Assembly (NCBI RefSeq): GCF_011250645.1
Contig: NZ_JAANNO010000011.1
Coordinates: 1 to 64,000, forward strand
Length of the DNA stretch: 64,000 bases
Source of the DNA: Motilibacter aurantiacus
Lineage (GTDB): Bacteria; Actinomycetota; Actinomycetes; Motilibacterales; Motilibacteraceae
Direction of reading: 5' to 3'
In this document: positions 43,324 to 53,685 of the stretch, one piece after another
Position numbering within the stretch: position 1 is the stretch's first letter
How the letters are laid out: the number at the start of each line of letters is the position of its first letter
Notes under the pieces: model-generated
Seen by the model: only the letters and a program-made list of their open reading frames with translations
Database searches by the model: none
What the model was told of the DNA's origin: nothing
Program-made: the position numbers and the translations under genes

Positions 43324-43494
43324 ATGGCCAAGGGAACCGACGCCGACGCGGCCCGCAAGCTGGCCCGGGAGGCCGAGGAGCAGGGCATGAGCGCCAGCGA
43401 GGCGGGCGTCTCGACCGGGGCGTCCAAGCAGATCAACCACAAGACGCACGCCGAGCGGCAGAAGGACCACCAGGAGTCGCAGGGCAAGAGCTGA
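43324..43494 (+). CDS. Small hydrophilic protein (56 aa)
   Basis: ATG at 43324 has AAGGAG at 6 nt. The protein is all charged or polar: KGTDADAARKLAREAEEQGM, SASEAGVSTGASK, then HKTHAERQKDHQES. It looks intrinsically disordered or helical, like stress-associated hydrophilins, with three His near the end. It lies 34 nt after the PEBP gene and 19 nt before the esterase-like gene, probably in the same transcript. Confidence 0.65.
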   Translation: MAKGTDADAARKLAREAEEQGMSASEAGVSTGASKQINHKTHAERQKDHQESQGKS

Positions 43495-43513
43495 GACCTG
43501 GGGACGACGCGCC

Positions 43514-44800
43514 GTGCGGCAGTACCTCGACCACATGCGCGCGCTCGCCCGGCCGCTGCGGACCCCGCGGGGCCTGGACCCGCTGCTCGACCGCGTCGGG
43601 GACGCGCGCTTCGTGCTCGTCGGCGAGGCCAGCCACGGCACGTCGGAGTACTACCGCTGGCGGGCCGAGCTGACGCGGCGGCTGATATCGGAACGCGGCT
43701 TCACCGGTGTGGCGGTCGAGGGCGACTGGCCGGACTGCTTCCGGGTCTCCTGCAGCGTGACCGGGGCGTCCGCGCAGACGCCCCGGGAGGCGTTGCACGT
43801 CTTCGACCGTTGGCCGACGTGGATGTGGGCCAACGAAGAGGTCGTGGACTTCTGCACCTGGCTCAGGTCGTCCCACGACACGCTGCCGCCCGAGCGCCGG
43901 GTCGGCTTCTACGGCATCGACGTCTACAGCCTGTGGGACTCGCTGCGCAGCGTGCTCGACTACCTGCGCGAGCAACGGCCGGACGACGTTGCCGCGGCGG
44001 TCGAGGCGATCCGCTGCTTCGAGCCGTACGCGGAGGACCCCCAGCGCTACGCCAGGGCGACCCGGCTGGTGCCGGACGGCTGCGAGGAGGAGGTCGTCGC
44101 CCTGCTCGGGCAGGTGCGCTCCACCACCGACGGGGCGCCCGACGAGTTCGCGGCCCGGCAGAACGCGGAGGTGGCAGCGGGAGCGGAGCGCTGCTACCGG
44201 GCGATGGTGCGCGGCGGCCCGGCCTCCTGGAACGTGCGGGACACGCACATGGCCGACACCCTCGACCGGCTCGCCGGGCACCTCGCGGGCGACGGCGGGC
44301 CGGCGCGCATCGTCGTCTGGGAGCACAACACGCACGTCGGCGACGCCCGGGCCACGGACATGGCCGAGCGCGGCCTGGTCAACGTCGGGCAGCTGATGCG
44401 CGAGCGGCACGGCGAGGCCGACGTGGTGCTGGTGGGCTTCGGCTCCCACCACGGCACCGTCGTGGCCGGCGACGGGTGGGGCGAGCCGATGCGGGTGGTG
44501 CCCGTGCCGGCGGCGCGAGCGGGCTCGCTCGAGGCGCTGCTGCACGAGGCGGGCACCGAGCAGGCGCTGTACGTCTTCCCGCCGCGCGACGATCAGCCGG
44601 CCTGGCTGCGCGACAGGTTGGACCATCGCGCGATCGGGGTCGTGTACCGCCCGGAGCTCGACGGGTTCAGCAACTACGTCCCCACCGTCCTCGGGGACCG
44701 CTACGACGCGTTCGTGTGGGCCGACGGGACGACGGCACTGCACCCGCTGCACCTGACGCCCACGGCGGGCGAGATGGAGGCGTTCCCCAGCGGCGTGTGA
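43514..44800 (+). CDS. Erythromycin-esterase-family protein
   Basis: A 428-aa Ere-type hydrolase fold. Motifs: VLVGEASHGTSEYYRWRAEL (about residues 35-54) with the catalytic-region Glu-x-x-His-Gly, GFTGVAVEGDWPDC, the central RRVGFYGIDVYSLWDS, IVVWEHNTHVGDARATDM (His implicated in catalysis), and VGFGSHHGTVVAG. True macrolide esterases are a subset of this family; chromosomal versions are often of unknown substrate, so resistance should not be assumed. GTG at 43514 is used. Confidence 0.9.
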   Translation: MRQYLDHMRALARPLRTPRGLDPLLDRVGDARFVLVGEASHGTSEYYRWRAELTRRLISERGFTGVAVEGDWPDCFRVSCSVTGASAQTPREALHVFDRWPTWMWANEEVVDFCTWLRSSHDTLPPERRVGFYGIDVYSLWDSLRSVLDYLREQRPDDVAAAVEAIRCFEPYAEDPQRYARATRLVPDGCEEEVVALLGQVRSTTDGAPDEFAARQNAEVAAGAERCYRAMVRGGPASWNVRDTHMADTLDRLAGHLAGDGGPARIVVWEHNTHVGDARATDMAERGLVNVGQLMRERHGEADVVLVGFGSHHGTVVAGDGWGEPMRVVPVPAARAGSLEALLHEAGTEQALYVFPPRDDQPAWLRDRLDHRAIGVVYRPELDGFSNYVPTVLGDRYDAFVWADGTTALHPLHLTPTAGEMEAFPSGV

Positions 44801-44812
44801 GGATCGTCGGCC

Positions 44813-45700
44813 GTGACGCGCCTCGATGTCGTCGTCGTGGGGCAGGTGGGACGTGACCTGGTCCTGCAGGCCGACGCCGTGCCGCCCGCCGGCGGCAGTG
44901 AGCCGGTGCGCGTACGACGTGAGCTGCTCGGGGGCAAGGGCGCCAACCAGGCGGTCGGCATGGCCCAGCTGGGGGCGCGGGTCGCCCTGCTCGGGGTCGT
45001 CGGCGACGACGCGGCCGGGTCCGCCGTGCTCGATCAGGCGCGGGCGGACGGCATCGACGTCACGCACGTGCTGCGCCGGGCCGGTGCCGCGACCGCGCTG
45101 CTGGTCGACGTCGTCGCCGGCGGGGAGCGGCGGCTGCTCGAGGACGTCCCTCCGGGGACGCTGCTGACCGTCGCCGACGTGTCGGGCGCCGCGCAGTTGC
45201 TGAAAGCCGCGGCGTACGTCGCCGTGCAGTTGCAGCAGCCGGCCGACGCGGCGCTGGCGGCTGCTCGCACCGCCGTCGACGGCGGTGCGCGCGTCGTGCT
45301 GGACGGGGCACCGCAGGACTCTGGCGCGACACAGGCGCTGCTCGCGACGGCGTACGCGGTGCGGGCCGACGCCTCGGAGGCGCAGGAGCTGACCGGGCGG
45401 GAGCTGCCGGAGGTGGGCGATGTCCTCGCCGCCGCCCGTGAGCTGCTGGGGCGCGGGCCGCGGCTCTGCGCGCTGGGGGCGCCCGGCGGGGACGTCGTCG
45501 CCTGGCCGGGCGGGCACGTCGTCCTGCCGCACGCGGAGCACCCGGCCGACACCACCGGCGGCGGGGACGCGTTCGTCGCCGGGCTCACCGTGGCGCTGCT
45601 GCGCGGGAGGCCCGAGGAGGAGGCGGCGCAGCTCGCCGCCGCGGCGACGGCATCGACCGTGAAGCGGCTGGGCGGGCGGCCCGCGCTGGGGAACGTCTGA
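44813..45700 (+). CDS. PfkB-family sugar kinase, ribokinase-like
   Basis: A 295-aa kinase. PfkB motif 1 is LLGGKGANQAVGMAQLGARV (about residues 40-59) and motif 2 is DTTGGGDAFVAGLTVALL with the catalytic Asp (about 245-262). The GGKGANQA pattern is typical of ribokinase, but the substrate could be another sugar or nucleoside. GTG at 44813 starts 12 nt after the esterase-like gene. Its stop forms a hairpin with that of the convergent gene. Confidence 0.88.
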   Translation: MTRLDVVVVGQVGRDLVLQADAVPPAGGSEPVRVRRELLGGKGANQAVGMAQLGARVALLGVVGDDAAGSAVLDQARADGIDVTHVLRRAGAATALLVDVVAGGERRLLEDVPPGTLLTVADVSGAAQLLKAAAYVAVQLQQPADAALAAARTAVDGGARVVLDGAPQDSGATQALLATAYAVRADASEAQELTGRELPEVGDVLAAARELLGRGPRLCALGAPGGDVVAWPGGHVVLPHAEHPADTTGGGDAFVAGLTVALLRGRPEEEAAQLAAAATASTVKRLGGRPALGNV

Positions 45701-45719
45701 CCCCGGTCGCTCGGGTCAG
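45697..45719. terminator. Small hairpin spanning both convergent stop codons
   Basis: CTGACCC (45697-45703) and GGGTCAG (45713-45719) pair perfectly around 9 nt and contain the kinase stop and the opposite-strand stop. A weak bidirectional terminator is possible; the stem is only 7 bp. Confidence 0.35.
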
Positions 45720-46855
45720 GTGGACTCGAGGCTCGTCAGCACCGCCTCGACGGCCGGGGCGAGCGGGCGCCGCGCCAGCGATTGGCAGGTGCCTGCGGTC
45801 GTGACGGCCTCGAGCACCGCGAGCGCGGGGTCGGCGTTGCTCGCCTCCCGCAGCGCGCGCAGTGCGAGCCCGCGGCGGATGACCGGGGTCTCGTCGCGGC
45901 CGCTGCTGTAGCTCGCCCTGTTCCACGCGGCCTCGGACTCGGCGACCGCCCGGCGCACCTCGGCCTCGAGCGCAGAGGGCAGGCGGGGCGGGGTCGGCCG
46001 CGCGAGCTCCGCTGCGTACGCGACGGCGCCCGGCACCCTTCTGGCGCCGGAGCCGGTCAGCGCGACCTGCACGGCGTACGCGGCCAGCTGCCGCTGCTCC
46101 ACCGCGGGCAGCGCGAGGATTCTCGTCCGCAGCGCGGCATCGGCGGCCGCGTCGTCGGTGAGGGAGAAGCGGGTGTGCTCCGTCACCGGGCCCTTCGGCA
46201 GGTCCGGCAGCGGCGGGTGGAGCACCCGCCAGCCGCCGGGGGTGATGTCTGCCGCGGTGATCCGGATGCCGGTGAGGCGCTCACCGAGCGCCAGCGCGCT
46301 CTCGACATCCCGCAGCCCGCCCTCCCGGTCGAGCAGCCCGTCCAGGTGGCGGCGCAGCGGCTGCAGCTCCTTCTCCGCCTCCCACGGCAGGTAGACGCCG
46401 ACGGTGGCGACGTCGCGCCCGTCGACCCAGTAGGAGAAGTACGGCTCGGCCTCGAAGGGGTAGGACACGGCGACCGCCGCACCACCCCGCGACAGCACGC
46501 GCAACGTCTCCGGCCGGTCGCAGTGCAGCCCGTCGTCGGCGAAGGTGACGGCCCGGTTGCCGCTCGCACGCACGAGGACGGCCGTGTGCCCGCTGTCGAA
46601 GACCTGCTGCCGGGTCAGGGGACGGCGGGCGGGGTCGCCGCCCAGGCGGCGCAGCGTCCGCTCGGCGGTGGTCCGCGTGACGAAGGTGACGCAGCCCGCC
46701 TCGTCGAAGAGGCCCGCGTAGTCCTTCGCCGTCGCCGTGGACGACGCGCGCTCCTTCGGCGCGGGCGCGAGCCCTGCCTCCGACGCCGGCGCCGCCACGA
46801 GCACGCCAGCCGCGAGCAGCGCAGCCGGCAGGGCCTTCCCCCCGTGTCCCCTCAC
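45716..46855 (-). CDS. Secreted protein with DUF6461-like domain
   Basis: A 379-aa exported protein. Signal peptide about 1-28 (ALPAALLAAGVLVAAPASEA). The N-terminal half reads YAGLFDEAGCVTFVTRTTAE, RTLRRLGGDPARRPLT, GNRAVTFADDGLHCDRPETL, LSRGGAAVAVSYPFEAEPYF, a pattern I associate with DUF6461 (from memory). The second half is helical (AVEQRQLAAYAVQVAL, RRAVAESEAAWNRA). GTG start at 46855. Function unknown. Confidence 0.72.
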   Translation of the reverse strand: MRGHGGKALPAALLAAGVLVAAPASEAGLAPAPKERASSTATAKDYAGLFDEAGCVTFVTRTTAERTLRRLGGDPARRPLTRQQVFDSGHTAVLVRASGNRAVTFADDGLHCDRPETLRVLSRGGAAVAVSYPFEAEPYFSYWVDGRDVATVGVYLPWEAEKELQPLRRHLDGLLDREGGLRDVESALALGERLTGIRITAADITPGGWRVLHPPLPDLPKGPVTEHTRFSLTDDAAADAALRTRILALPAVEQRQLAAYAVQVALTGSGARRVPGAVAYAAELARPTPPRLPSALEAEVRRAVAESEAAWNRASYSSGRDETPVIRRGLALRALREASNADPALAVLEAVTTAGTCQSLARRPLAPAVEAVLTSLEST

Positions 46856-46928
46856 GCAGCGATGCTAGGGGGCGAGGCACCGCCTCCCCGCTCGTAGGGA
46901 CAGGGAGGCGGGCCCTGCTCGGCTCGGG

Positions 46929-48077
46929 TCAGGCCGCCTGCCCCGGGTGCAGCAGCACCTTCGTCCAGCCGTCCTCCCGCTTGTCGAAGCGCTCGTAGCC
47001 CTCCGGCGCCTGCTCGAGCGGGAGCTCGTGGGACACGATGAAGCCAGGCGTCGCGCGCCCGGCGATGATCAGGTCGCGCAGCTGCCGGTTGTAGCGCTTG
47101 ACCGGAGCCTGCCCGGTGCCCATCGACTGGCCCTTGGCGAAGAACTGGCCGTACTGGAAGGGGATCCGGCCCTCCTTCGCCAAGTCGCTGGACGCGCCGG
47201 GGTCCTCGGGGACGTACACGCCGACCACGCCGATCCCGCCGGTGGTGCGCACGACCTGGACGAGGTTGTCGAGGACCAGCTCCGGGTGCTCCTCGCCGGA
47301 CGGGTCGTGGGCCTGGTAGCCGACGGCCTCCACCCCGCGGTCGGTGCCGATGCCGTCGGTCGCGTCGAGGATCTGCTGGACCGGGTCGCCCTTGCTCAGG
47401 TCGACCGCCGTGGCGCCGATCCTCGTCGCCAGCGCGAGGCGGTCGGCCTCCTTGTCCACGACGAAGACCTGCGACGAGCCGCGGATCAGCGCAGCGTGCG
47501 CCGCCATCAGGCCCACCGGGCCGGCGCCGAACACGGCCACCGTGTCACCAGGCTGCTGGCCGGAGAGCTCCACCCCGTGCCAGCCGGTCGGGAAGATGTC
47601 CGACAGCATGGTGAAGTCGTTCTCGTGCTCGGTGCCCGCCGGCAGCTCCAGCAGGTTGAAGTCCGCGTACGGGACGCGCAGGAACTCGGCCTGGCCGCCG
47701 TCGTACGGGCCCATGTTGGCGTAGCCGTAGGCCGCGCCGTCCATGCCCTCGGTGGGGTTCATGCGCAGGCAGAAGGACGACCAGCCGGTCTCGCAGTTGC
47801 GGCAGGCGCCGCAGGCGATGTTGAAGGGCACTGACACCCGGTCGCCCACCTTGACGCGGGTGACCGCCGGGCCGACCTCCTCGACGATGCCCATGTTCTC
47901 GTGGCCGAGGACCTTGCCCTCCTCGACGCTGGTGCGGCCCTCGAACATGTGCAGGTCCGAGCCGCAGATGTTGGTCGTGGTGATGCGGATGACGGCGTCG
48001 GTGGGCTGCTCGATCCTGGCGTCGGGGACGTCCTCGATGCTGACCTGGAACGCGCCCTTGTAGACGACTGCCTTCAT
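46929..48077 (-). CDS. fdhA: Glutathione-independent formaldehyde dehydrogenase (zinc alcohol dehydrogenase family)
   Basis: A 382-aa medium-chain dehydrogenase. Catalytic zinc residues Cys and His appear in NICGSDLHMFEG and KVLGHENMGIV; the structural zinc loop is CGACRNCETGWSSFC; the NAD loop is VAVFGAGPVGLMAAHAAL. The long insertion MDGAAYGYANMGPYDGGQAE is typical of Pseudomonas-type FdhA, which oxidises formaldehyde without added glutathione; related proteins act on other aldehydes. ATG at 48077 (MKAVVYKG) is the family start. No obvious operon partner. Confidence 0.88.
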   Translation of the reverse strand: MKAVVYKGAFQVSIEDVPDARIEQPTDAVIRITTTNICGSDLHMFEGRTSVEEGKVLGHENMGIVEEVGPAVTRVKVGDRVSVPFNIACGACRNCETGWSSFCLRMNPTEGMDGAAYGYANMGPYDGGQAEFLRVPYADFNLLELPAGTEHENDFTMLSDIFPTGWHGVELSGQQPGDTVAVFGAGPVGLMAAHAALIRGSSQVFVVDKEADRLALATRIGATAVDLSKGDPVQQILDATDGIGTDRGVEAVGYQAHDPSGEEHPELVLDNLVQVVRTTGGIGVVGVYVPEDPGASSDLAKEGRIPFQYGQFFAKGQSMGTGQAPVKRYNRQLRDLIIAGRATPGFIVSHELPLEQAPEGYERFDKREDGWTKVLLHPGQAA

Positions 48078-48268
48078 GGCAACGGCCTTCTTCCGGCTAG
48101 GGGTCACGGGCGTCTCGCCCGCAGGAGCCCTCTACCCGGTTGCGTTGCGAACGATCGGCCGCGCCATGGCGCCTCGCGTGACGTGCCCCGCGTTTGCGCC
48201 GGGCACGAACGCGCCCTGCCGCCGTCCCATCACGCTCCGCCGCGGCCGCACGCCCCGTACCGGACGAA

Positions 48269-48305
48269 GGGCCCCTCCTCGCGATCAAGCTGCGGGAAGG
48301 GGCCC
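48269..48305 (-). terminator. Terminator of serC
   Basis: Arms 48269-48282 and 48292-48305 pair at 13 of 14 positions (one wobble), 9-nt loop, about 30 nt beyond the serC stop. The rest of the 48078-48336 gap shows no gene. Confidence 0.7.
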
Positions 48306-48336
48306 CAGATCCAAGCCCGGGCGGGTGGCGCGGGGG

Positions 48337-49473
<1,137 letters not shown>

Positions 49474-49522
49474 CTAGAGCCGCAGCGCCGGCGGGCGGCG
49501 GACGGTCCGCATGCCAGAACGG

Positions 49523-49562
49523 CGACGCCGCCCGCCCCGGCGTACGGGGACGGGCGGCGTCG
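49523..49562 (-). terminator. Terminator of citA
   Basis: Arms 49523-49539 and 49545-49562 form a 17-bp stem with a single-base bulge and a 5-nt loop, 15 nt beyond the citA stop. It separates citA from serC, so they are likely separate transcripts. Confidence 0.75.
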
Positions 49563-49576
49563 GAGGAGCGTGTGGG

Positions 49577-50674
49577 TCAGGCCGAGACCACGTCCCAGCC
49601 CGGGACCTCCTGCGGCGAGCGCGCGCCGGGGCCGACGTAGCGCGCCGACGGGCGGACCAGGCGGCCGGTCTTCTTCTGCTCCAGGATGTGAGCGGACCAG
49701 CCGGCGGTGCGGGCGCTGGTGAACATCGAGGTGAACATGTGCGGCGGGACCTCGGCGAAGTCCAGCACGACAGCGGCCCAGAACTCGACGTTCGTGGCGA
49801 GGACGCGGTCGGGCCGCCGGGCGTGCAGCTCCTCGAGGGCGGCCTTCTCCAGCGCGGCCGCGACCTCGGCACGCGGGGCGCCGACCTCGTGCGCGACCCG
49901 GCGGAGGGTACGGGCGCGCGGGTCCTCCGCGCGGTAGACGCGGTGGCCGAAGCCCATGAGCCGCTCGCCCTTGTCCAGGACGGACTTGACGTAGCCCACG
50001 GCGTCGCCGCTCTGCTCGACGGCCTCGACCATGTGCAGCACGCGCGAGGGAGCGCCGCCGTGCAGCGGCCCGGACATGGCGCCCACGGCCCCGGACAGCG
50101 CGGCGGCCACGTCCGCGCCGGTGGAGGCGATGACGCGGCCGGTGAAGGTGGAGGCGTTCATGCCGTGCTCGGCGGCGGAGACGAAGTACGCGTCGAGCGC
50201 GCGGCAGTGCCGGGGGTCGACCTCGCCGCGCCAGCGCTTGAGGAAGCGCCCGACGACGGTCTGCTCGGCCTCCACCTCGGCCTGCGGGACAGGTGCGGCG
50301 TCGCCGTGCGCCGACTGGGCGATGAAGTCGAGGGCGGCGGCCGTCGAGCGAGCGAGGTCCTCGCGGGCCTGCTCGGGCTCGATGTCGAGCAGCTGCTTGA
50401 GCCCCCAGGTCGCCGCGAGAGTGGCGAGGGAGGCCTGCACGTCGACGCGGACGTCACCCGTGCGCACGGGCAGGGCGAGCTCCTCGGCGCGCGGCAGGCC
50501 CGGGTCGAAGGCGCCGTCGACCAGCAGGCCCCAGACGCGCTCGAACGGCACCTTGCCGACGAGGTCCTCGATGTCGACGCCGCGGTAGCGGAGGGAGCCG
50601 CCCTCCTTGTCCGGCTCGGCGATCTCGGTCTCGAACGCGACGACGCCCTCGAGGCCGGGCTTGAAGTCGGACAT
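49577..50674 (-). CDS. citA: Citrate synthase 2
   Basis: A 365-aa citrate synthase condensing oxaloacetate and acetyl-CoA. Catalytic His residues lie in [12 protein letters not shown] and [12 protein letters not shown], and the Asp region is [26 protein letters not shown] binds oxaloacetate. The start [20 protein letters not shown] matches actinobacterial CitA (Rv0889c) rather than the longer GltA. ATG at 50674 with AGGA upstream. Divergent from pdxH. Confidence 0.94.
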   Translation of the reverse strand: MSDFKPGLEGVVAFETEIAEPDKEGGSLRYRGVDIEDLVGKVPFERVWGLLVDGAFDPGLPRAEELALPVRTGDVRVDVQASLATLAATWGLKQLLDIEPEQAREDLARSTAAALDFIAQSAHGDAAPVPQAEVEAEQTVVGRFLKRWRGEVDPRHCRALDAYFVSAAEHGMNASTFTGRVIASTGADVAAALSGAVGAMSGPLHGGAPSRVLHMVEAVEQSGDAVGYVKSVLDKGERLMGFGHRVYRAEDPRARTLRRVAHEVGAPRAEVAAALEKAALEELHARRPDRVLATNVEFWAAVVLDFAEVPPHMFTSMFTSARTAGWSAHILEQKKTGRLVRPSARYVGPGARSPQEVPGWDVVSA

Positions 50675-50813
50675 CCTGCTGCTCCTCGCTTGGTCGGTGC
50701 GCGGACGTGCTCTCGCGTGGAGGTCGTCCCGCGGCAGCCCCGTTGCTTCCGCCCATCTTCCACAACGACGAAGGCGAACCGAAAGCGGGGGCGAGGAATG
50801 GGATCGTTGTCAC

Positions 50814-51491
50814 GTGGATTTCTCCCGGCCGCGCTCCGCGGACCCCTCCCCGCCGGACCCGAGCGGGATGCGCCGCTCGTACGAGCGGGCCGCCCTGGAC
50901 CGGGCCGACCTCGCGCCCACGCCCGCCGAGCAGTTCGCCGGCTGGCTCGCCGAGGCGGTCGCCGCCGGTCTGCCGGAGCCCAACGCGATGACGCTCGCGA
51001 CCGCCGACGGGGCCGGCCGGCCGAGCGCGCGGACGGTGCTGCTCAAGGCGTACGACGAGCGCGGGTTCACGTTCTTCACCAACCTGCTGTCCCGCAAGGG
51101 ACAGGACCTCGCACAGAACCCGCACGCCGCGCTGCTCTTCCCCTGGGTCGCCCTCGAGCGCCAGGTGGTGGTGTCCGGGCGGGTGGAGCTCGTCGCGCGC
51201 GAGGAGGTGGCGGCCTACTTCGCGACCCGGCCGCACGGGTCCCGGCTCGGCGCCTGGGCCAGCCCGCAGTCGTCGGTCGTGCCCTCTCGCCGCGCGCTCG
51301 AGGACGAGTACGCGGGGCTGGCGGCGCGCTGGCCGGAGGGGACGCCGGTGCCGGTGCCCGACCACTGGGGTGGCTACCGGGTGGTGCCCGAGACGGTCGA
51401 GTTCTGGCAGGGCCGGCCGAGCCGGATGCACGACCGGCTGCGCTACCGCCGGGACGGCGCCGGCTGGGTCGTGGAGCGGCTCGCGCCCTGA
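50814..51491 (+). CDS. pdxH: Pyridoxamine 5'-phosphate oxidase
   Basis: A 225-aa FMN enzyme oxidising PNP/PMP to PLP. Motifs: [50 protein letters not shown] (FMN), [38 protein letters not shown] and the C-terminal [23 protein letters not shown] at 50814 gives the length seen in other actinobacteria; ATG at 50868 (MRRSYE) would give 207 aa and cannot be excluded. The 139-nt gap to citA carries divergent promoters I cannot define. Confidence 0.94.
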   Translation: MDFSRPRSADPSPPDPSGMRRSYERAALDRADLAPTPAEQFAGWLAEAVAAGLPEPNAMTLATADGAGRPSARTVLLKAYDERGFTFFTNLLSRKGQDLAQNPHAALLFPWVALERQVVVSGRVELVAREEVAAYFATRPHGSRLGAWASPQSSVVPSRRALEDEYAGLAARWPEGTPVPVPDHWGGYRVVPETVEFWQGRPSRMHDRLRYRRDGAGWVVERLAP

Positions 51492-51707
51492 CGGCGCACG
51501 GTCGGCCCGGCGTGTCGTGGCTGGGGCACCCGACTGCTCAGGTCTGCTCCGGCATGGGCGATGCTTCCGGTGGGTCGGTCGCGACGCCTCCGGGCGGGAC
51601 GGCCGGGCCGGCGCCGTACCGGATCATGACCCCGGGCCTCATCTCCAGCCGCTGCGAGCGGCCACTCGCCGAGAGGCGTCACCCGGTGCGGCGTCCTCGA
51701 CCTGGCG

Positions 51708-51737
51708 CGAGGGGTGGGGCTGCTGCCCCGCCCCTCG
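51708..51737 (+). terminator. Strong hairpin downstream of pdxH
   Basis: Arms 51708-51720 and 51725-51737 form a 13-bp stem with one G-T wobble and a TGCT loop. It is about 215 nt past the pdxH stop, so it may end pdxH or a separate small transcript. Confidence 0.6.
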
Positions 51738-51809
51738 TTCGCTGTCTGTGCGTTGGGCCTGCCCCCGCGGTCGCCACGACCGACCGTCGCCGGGATCCGG
51801 GCATGGAGA

Positions 51810-51873
51810 AGCCCGCGGGCGGTCGGTTCACGACCATGTGCCGGGGGGACTTTTTCCCCGGCGCCCGCGGGCT
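51810..51873 (+). ncRNA. Candidate structured RNA, three-way junction
   Basis: A perfect 12-bp outer stem (51810-51821 with 51862-51873) encloses two further hairpins: GGTCG-gttca-CGACC (51821-51835, sharing one base) and CCGGGG-9 nt-CCCCGG (51841-51861), the latter with a TTTTT loop. The layout is that of a folded RNA element or a compound terminator. No Rfam family is recognised. The 629-nt gap 51492-52120 has no convincing gene. Confidence 0.4.
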
Positions 51874-51897
51874 CCGGTGACTGCCTGGGTGTAGCCG

Positions 51898-51942
51898 GCC
51901 ACGTCGGCCGGGCGCCCGGAGTCGTGGCTAGCTGGCAGCCAC
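51898..51942 (+). promoter_or_regulatory. Mutually exclusive hairpins before the HNH gene
   Basis: GCCACG (51898-51903) pairs with CGTGGC (51923-51928) around the palindrome CCGGGCGCCCGG, but GTGGC (51924-51928) can instead pair with GCCAC (51938-51942). Sharing one strand between two stems is the logic of a riboswitch or attenuator. It lies about 180 nt before the DUF222-HNH start. Confidence 0.35.
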
Positions 51943-52120
51943 CTCACGAGTCCAAGAACTATGCAAAGTTTCGGACCACCTCCCTTCCCGTGTACGAGAA
52001 CGGTACGTCCGGGTTCGGGCTGCTCGCAACTGACTTCGGCCGAGGGTGAACCCGGCCCCGGCCTCGGGGTGGCCGCGCGCGTGTCGGGGCTCTGTCGGTG
52101 GGGGTGGCTAGCGTGCGCGC

Positions 52121-53620
52121 ATGGGCATCGAGCCGGGCGACGCGCCGCGTGGGACGGGGCTGCGACACGGCCTCTACCGCGCCGTGGCGCTCGACGAGCT
52201 GACCGCCCGCGAGCGGGAGGAGGCGCGCGCGGCCGCTCAGGGCCGGGTCGAGGCGATGATCCGCGAGTGGCGCTCTCGGCCGCCGCGGGTGCAGGAGGTC
52301 GCGGACCCGCAGGTCGCGCTGCCCGACGACGAGGCGGACGTCGGCGCGTTCCTGGCGGAGCTTCCACCCGGCAGGGTGCTGATCGACGCGCTCGAGCAGG
52401 CTGCCGAGCGCCCGCTGAGCGCGGACGGCCGGGTGGAGGTCGTCCGTGGTTGGGACCGGGTCGCCGCCTGGCTGACGGCGCAGCAGATGCGGGCGCTGGC
52501 GGCGGCGGCCGAGGCCATCGCCGAGGAGCAGGCCCCGGAGCCGGGGAGCGCGGCGGCCGAGCACTGGTCCGCGCGCCAGGCCGCCGAGGCCGAGCTGGGC
52601 GCTGCCCTGCGCTGGGCGCCGGCGACGGTGGCGACGCGGCTGCGTCAGGCGTCGGAGCTGACCGGCCGGTGCGCGCTGACGTTGCAGGAGCTCGAGGCGG
52701 GGCGGATCGAGCAGCGGCAGGCCGCAGCAGTGGTGGAGGCGTGCGCGCCGCTGGACGACGACGCGGCGCACGCGGTGCAGCAGCGGGTGCTGCCGCACGC
52801 CACCGAGCAGACCGTGGCTCAGACCCGCCGGTCCCTGCGGCGTGCGGTGCTCGCGGTGGACCCGGCCACGGCGGCGGAGAGGCATCAGCGCGCACGGGCC
52901 GATCGCGGGGTCGAGCGCTGGGCCGAGCCGGACGCGATGGCCGCGCTCACGATCCGCACGGACGCAGCCGGGGCCGCCACGATCTGGGCCGCCCTCGACG
53001 CCGTCGCGGCGGCGATGCCGAGGACCGACCCGGCGACCGGCGAGGACGTGCCCGTCGCCGCCCGGCGGGCGGACGGGCTGGTGGCCCTGTGCGCCGCGGT
53101 GCTGCGCGACCGGGACGTGCTGCCCGACCTGGCCCGGGCGGGGACCGGCGTCCCCGCCGTGCGGGTCACGGTCTCGGCGGAGACGCTGCTGAAGCTGGCC
53201 GAGCGTCCCGGCGAGCTCGACGGGCACGGGGCGATCCCGACGTCACTGGCTCGCGAGCTCGCGGCGGACGGCGCCTGGCGCCGCTGGCTGGTCGAGCCGC
53301 GGACGGGTGAGCTGCTCGACATCGGCTCGGAGACCTACCGGCCCGGCGCGCGGCTGGCGGCCTTCGTCGCGGCGCGCGACCGGACCTGCCGCGGCCCGGG
53401 CAGCGGAGTGCCCGCCCGATCCGCCGACCTCGACCATGTCGAGCCCTTCGACGGGACCAACACGACCCGGGCCAACCTGCAGCCGCTGCGCCGCCGCTGG
53501 CACAACGCCAAGACCCACGGCGGCTGGCAGGTGACCCGCGCACCGGACGGGACGACGACGTGGCGGTCGCCGCTGGGCCGGCGCTACTCGGTCCCTCCGG
53601 AAAGCCTCGACCCCGAGTAG
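52121..53620 (+). CDS. DUF222 / HNH endonuclease-signature protein (13E12 repeat family)
   Basis: A 499-aa protein. About 60-400 is the helical DUF222 region (VRGWDRVAAWLTAQQMRALA, EAELGAALRWAPATVATRL, GRIEQRQAAAVVEACAPL); about 425-485 is an HNH module (AARDRTCRGPGSG, ADLDHVEPFDG, NLQPLRRRWHNAKTHGGW). The HNH Asp-His and Asn-x-x-x-His are present. Family members usually have Cys-x2-4-Pro-Gly-Cys; here the second Cys is Ser (CRGPGS), so the zinc knuckle may be altered. These multicopy actinobacterial genes are often linked to mobile DNA; no ends were found here. Confidence 0.92.
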   Translation: MGIEPGDAPRGTGLRHGLYRAVALDELTAREREEARAAAQGRVEAMIREWRSRPPRVQEVADPQVALPDDEADVGAFLAELPPGRVLIDALEQAAERPLSADGRVEVVRGWDRVAAWLTAQQMRALAAAAEAIAEEQAPEPGSAAAEHWSARQAAEAELGAALRWAPATVATRLRQASELTGRCALTLQELEAGRIEQRQAAAVVEACAPLDDDAAHAVQQRVLPHATEQTVAQTRRSLRRAVLAVDPATAAERHQRARADRGVERWAEPDAMAALTIRTDAAGAATIWAALDAVAAAMPRTDPATGEDVPVAARRADGLVALCAAVLRDRDVLPDLARAGTGVPAVRVTVSAETLLKLAERPGELDGHGAIPTSLARELAADGAWRRWLVEPRTGELLDIGSETYRPGARLAAFVAARDRTCRGPGSGVPARSADLDHVEPFDGTNTTRANLQPLRRRWHNAKTHGGWQVTRAPDGTTTWRSPLGRRYSVPPESLDPE

Positions 53621-53685
53621 CCGGGCGACGCGATCAGGGCGGCCCGGGTCGATGAGTAGGGCAGGCGGCGTACGTCTGCCTCGTC

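Noticed and set aside
43514-44800. Erythromycin-esterase-like gene as a macrolide resistance gene
   Set aside because: Family membership alone does not show macrolide hydrolysis; the setting is chromosomal with housekeeping neighbours.
51714-52049. 111-codon plus-strand frame in the gap before the HNH gene
   Set aside because: Composition is not protein-like, and it runs through hairpins 51810-51942, which better explain the sequence.
52121-53620. DUF222-HNH gene as part of an intact mobile element
   Set aside because: No terminal repeats, target duplications, transposase or intron ends were found around it.
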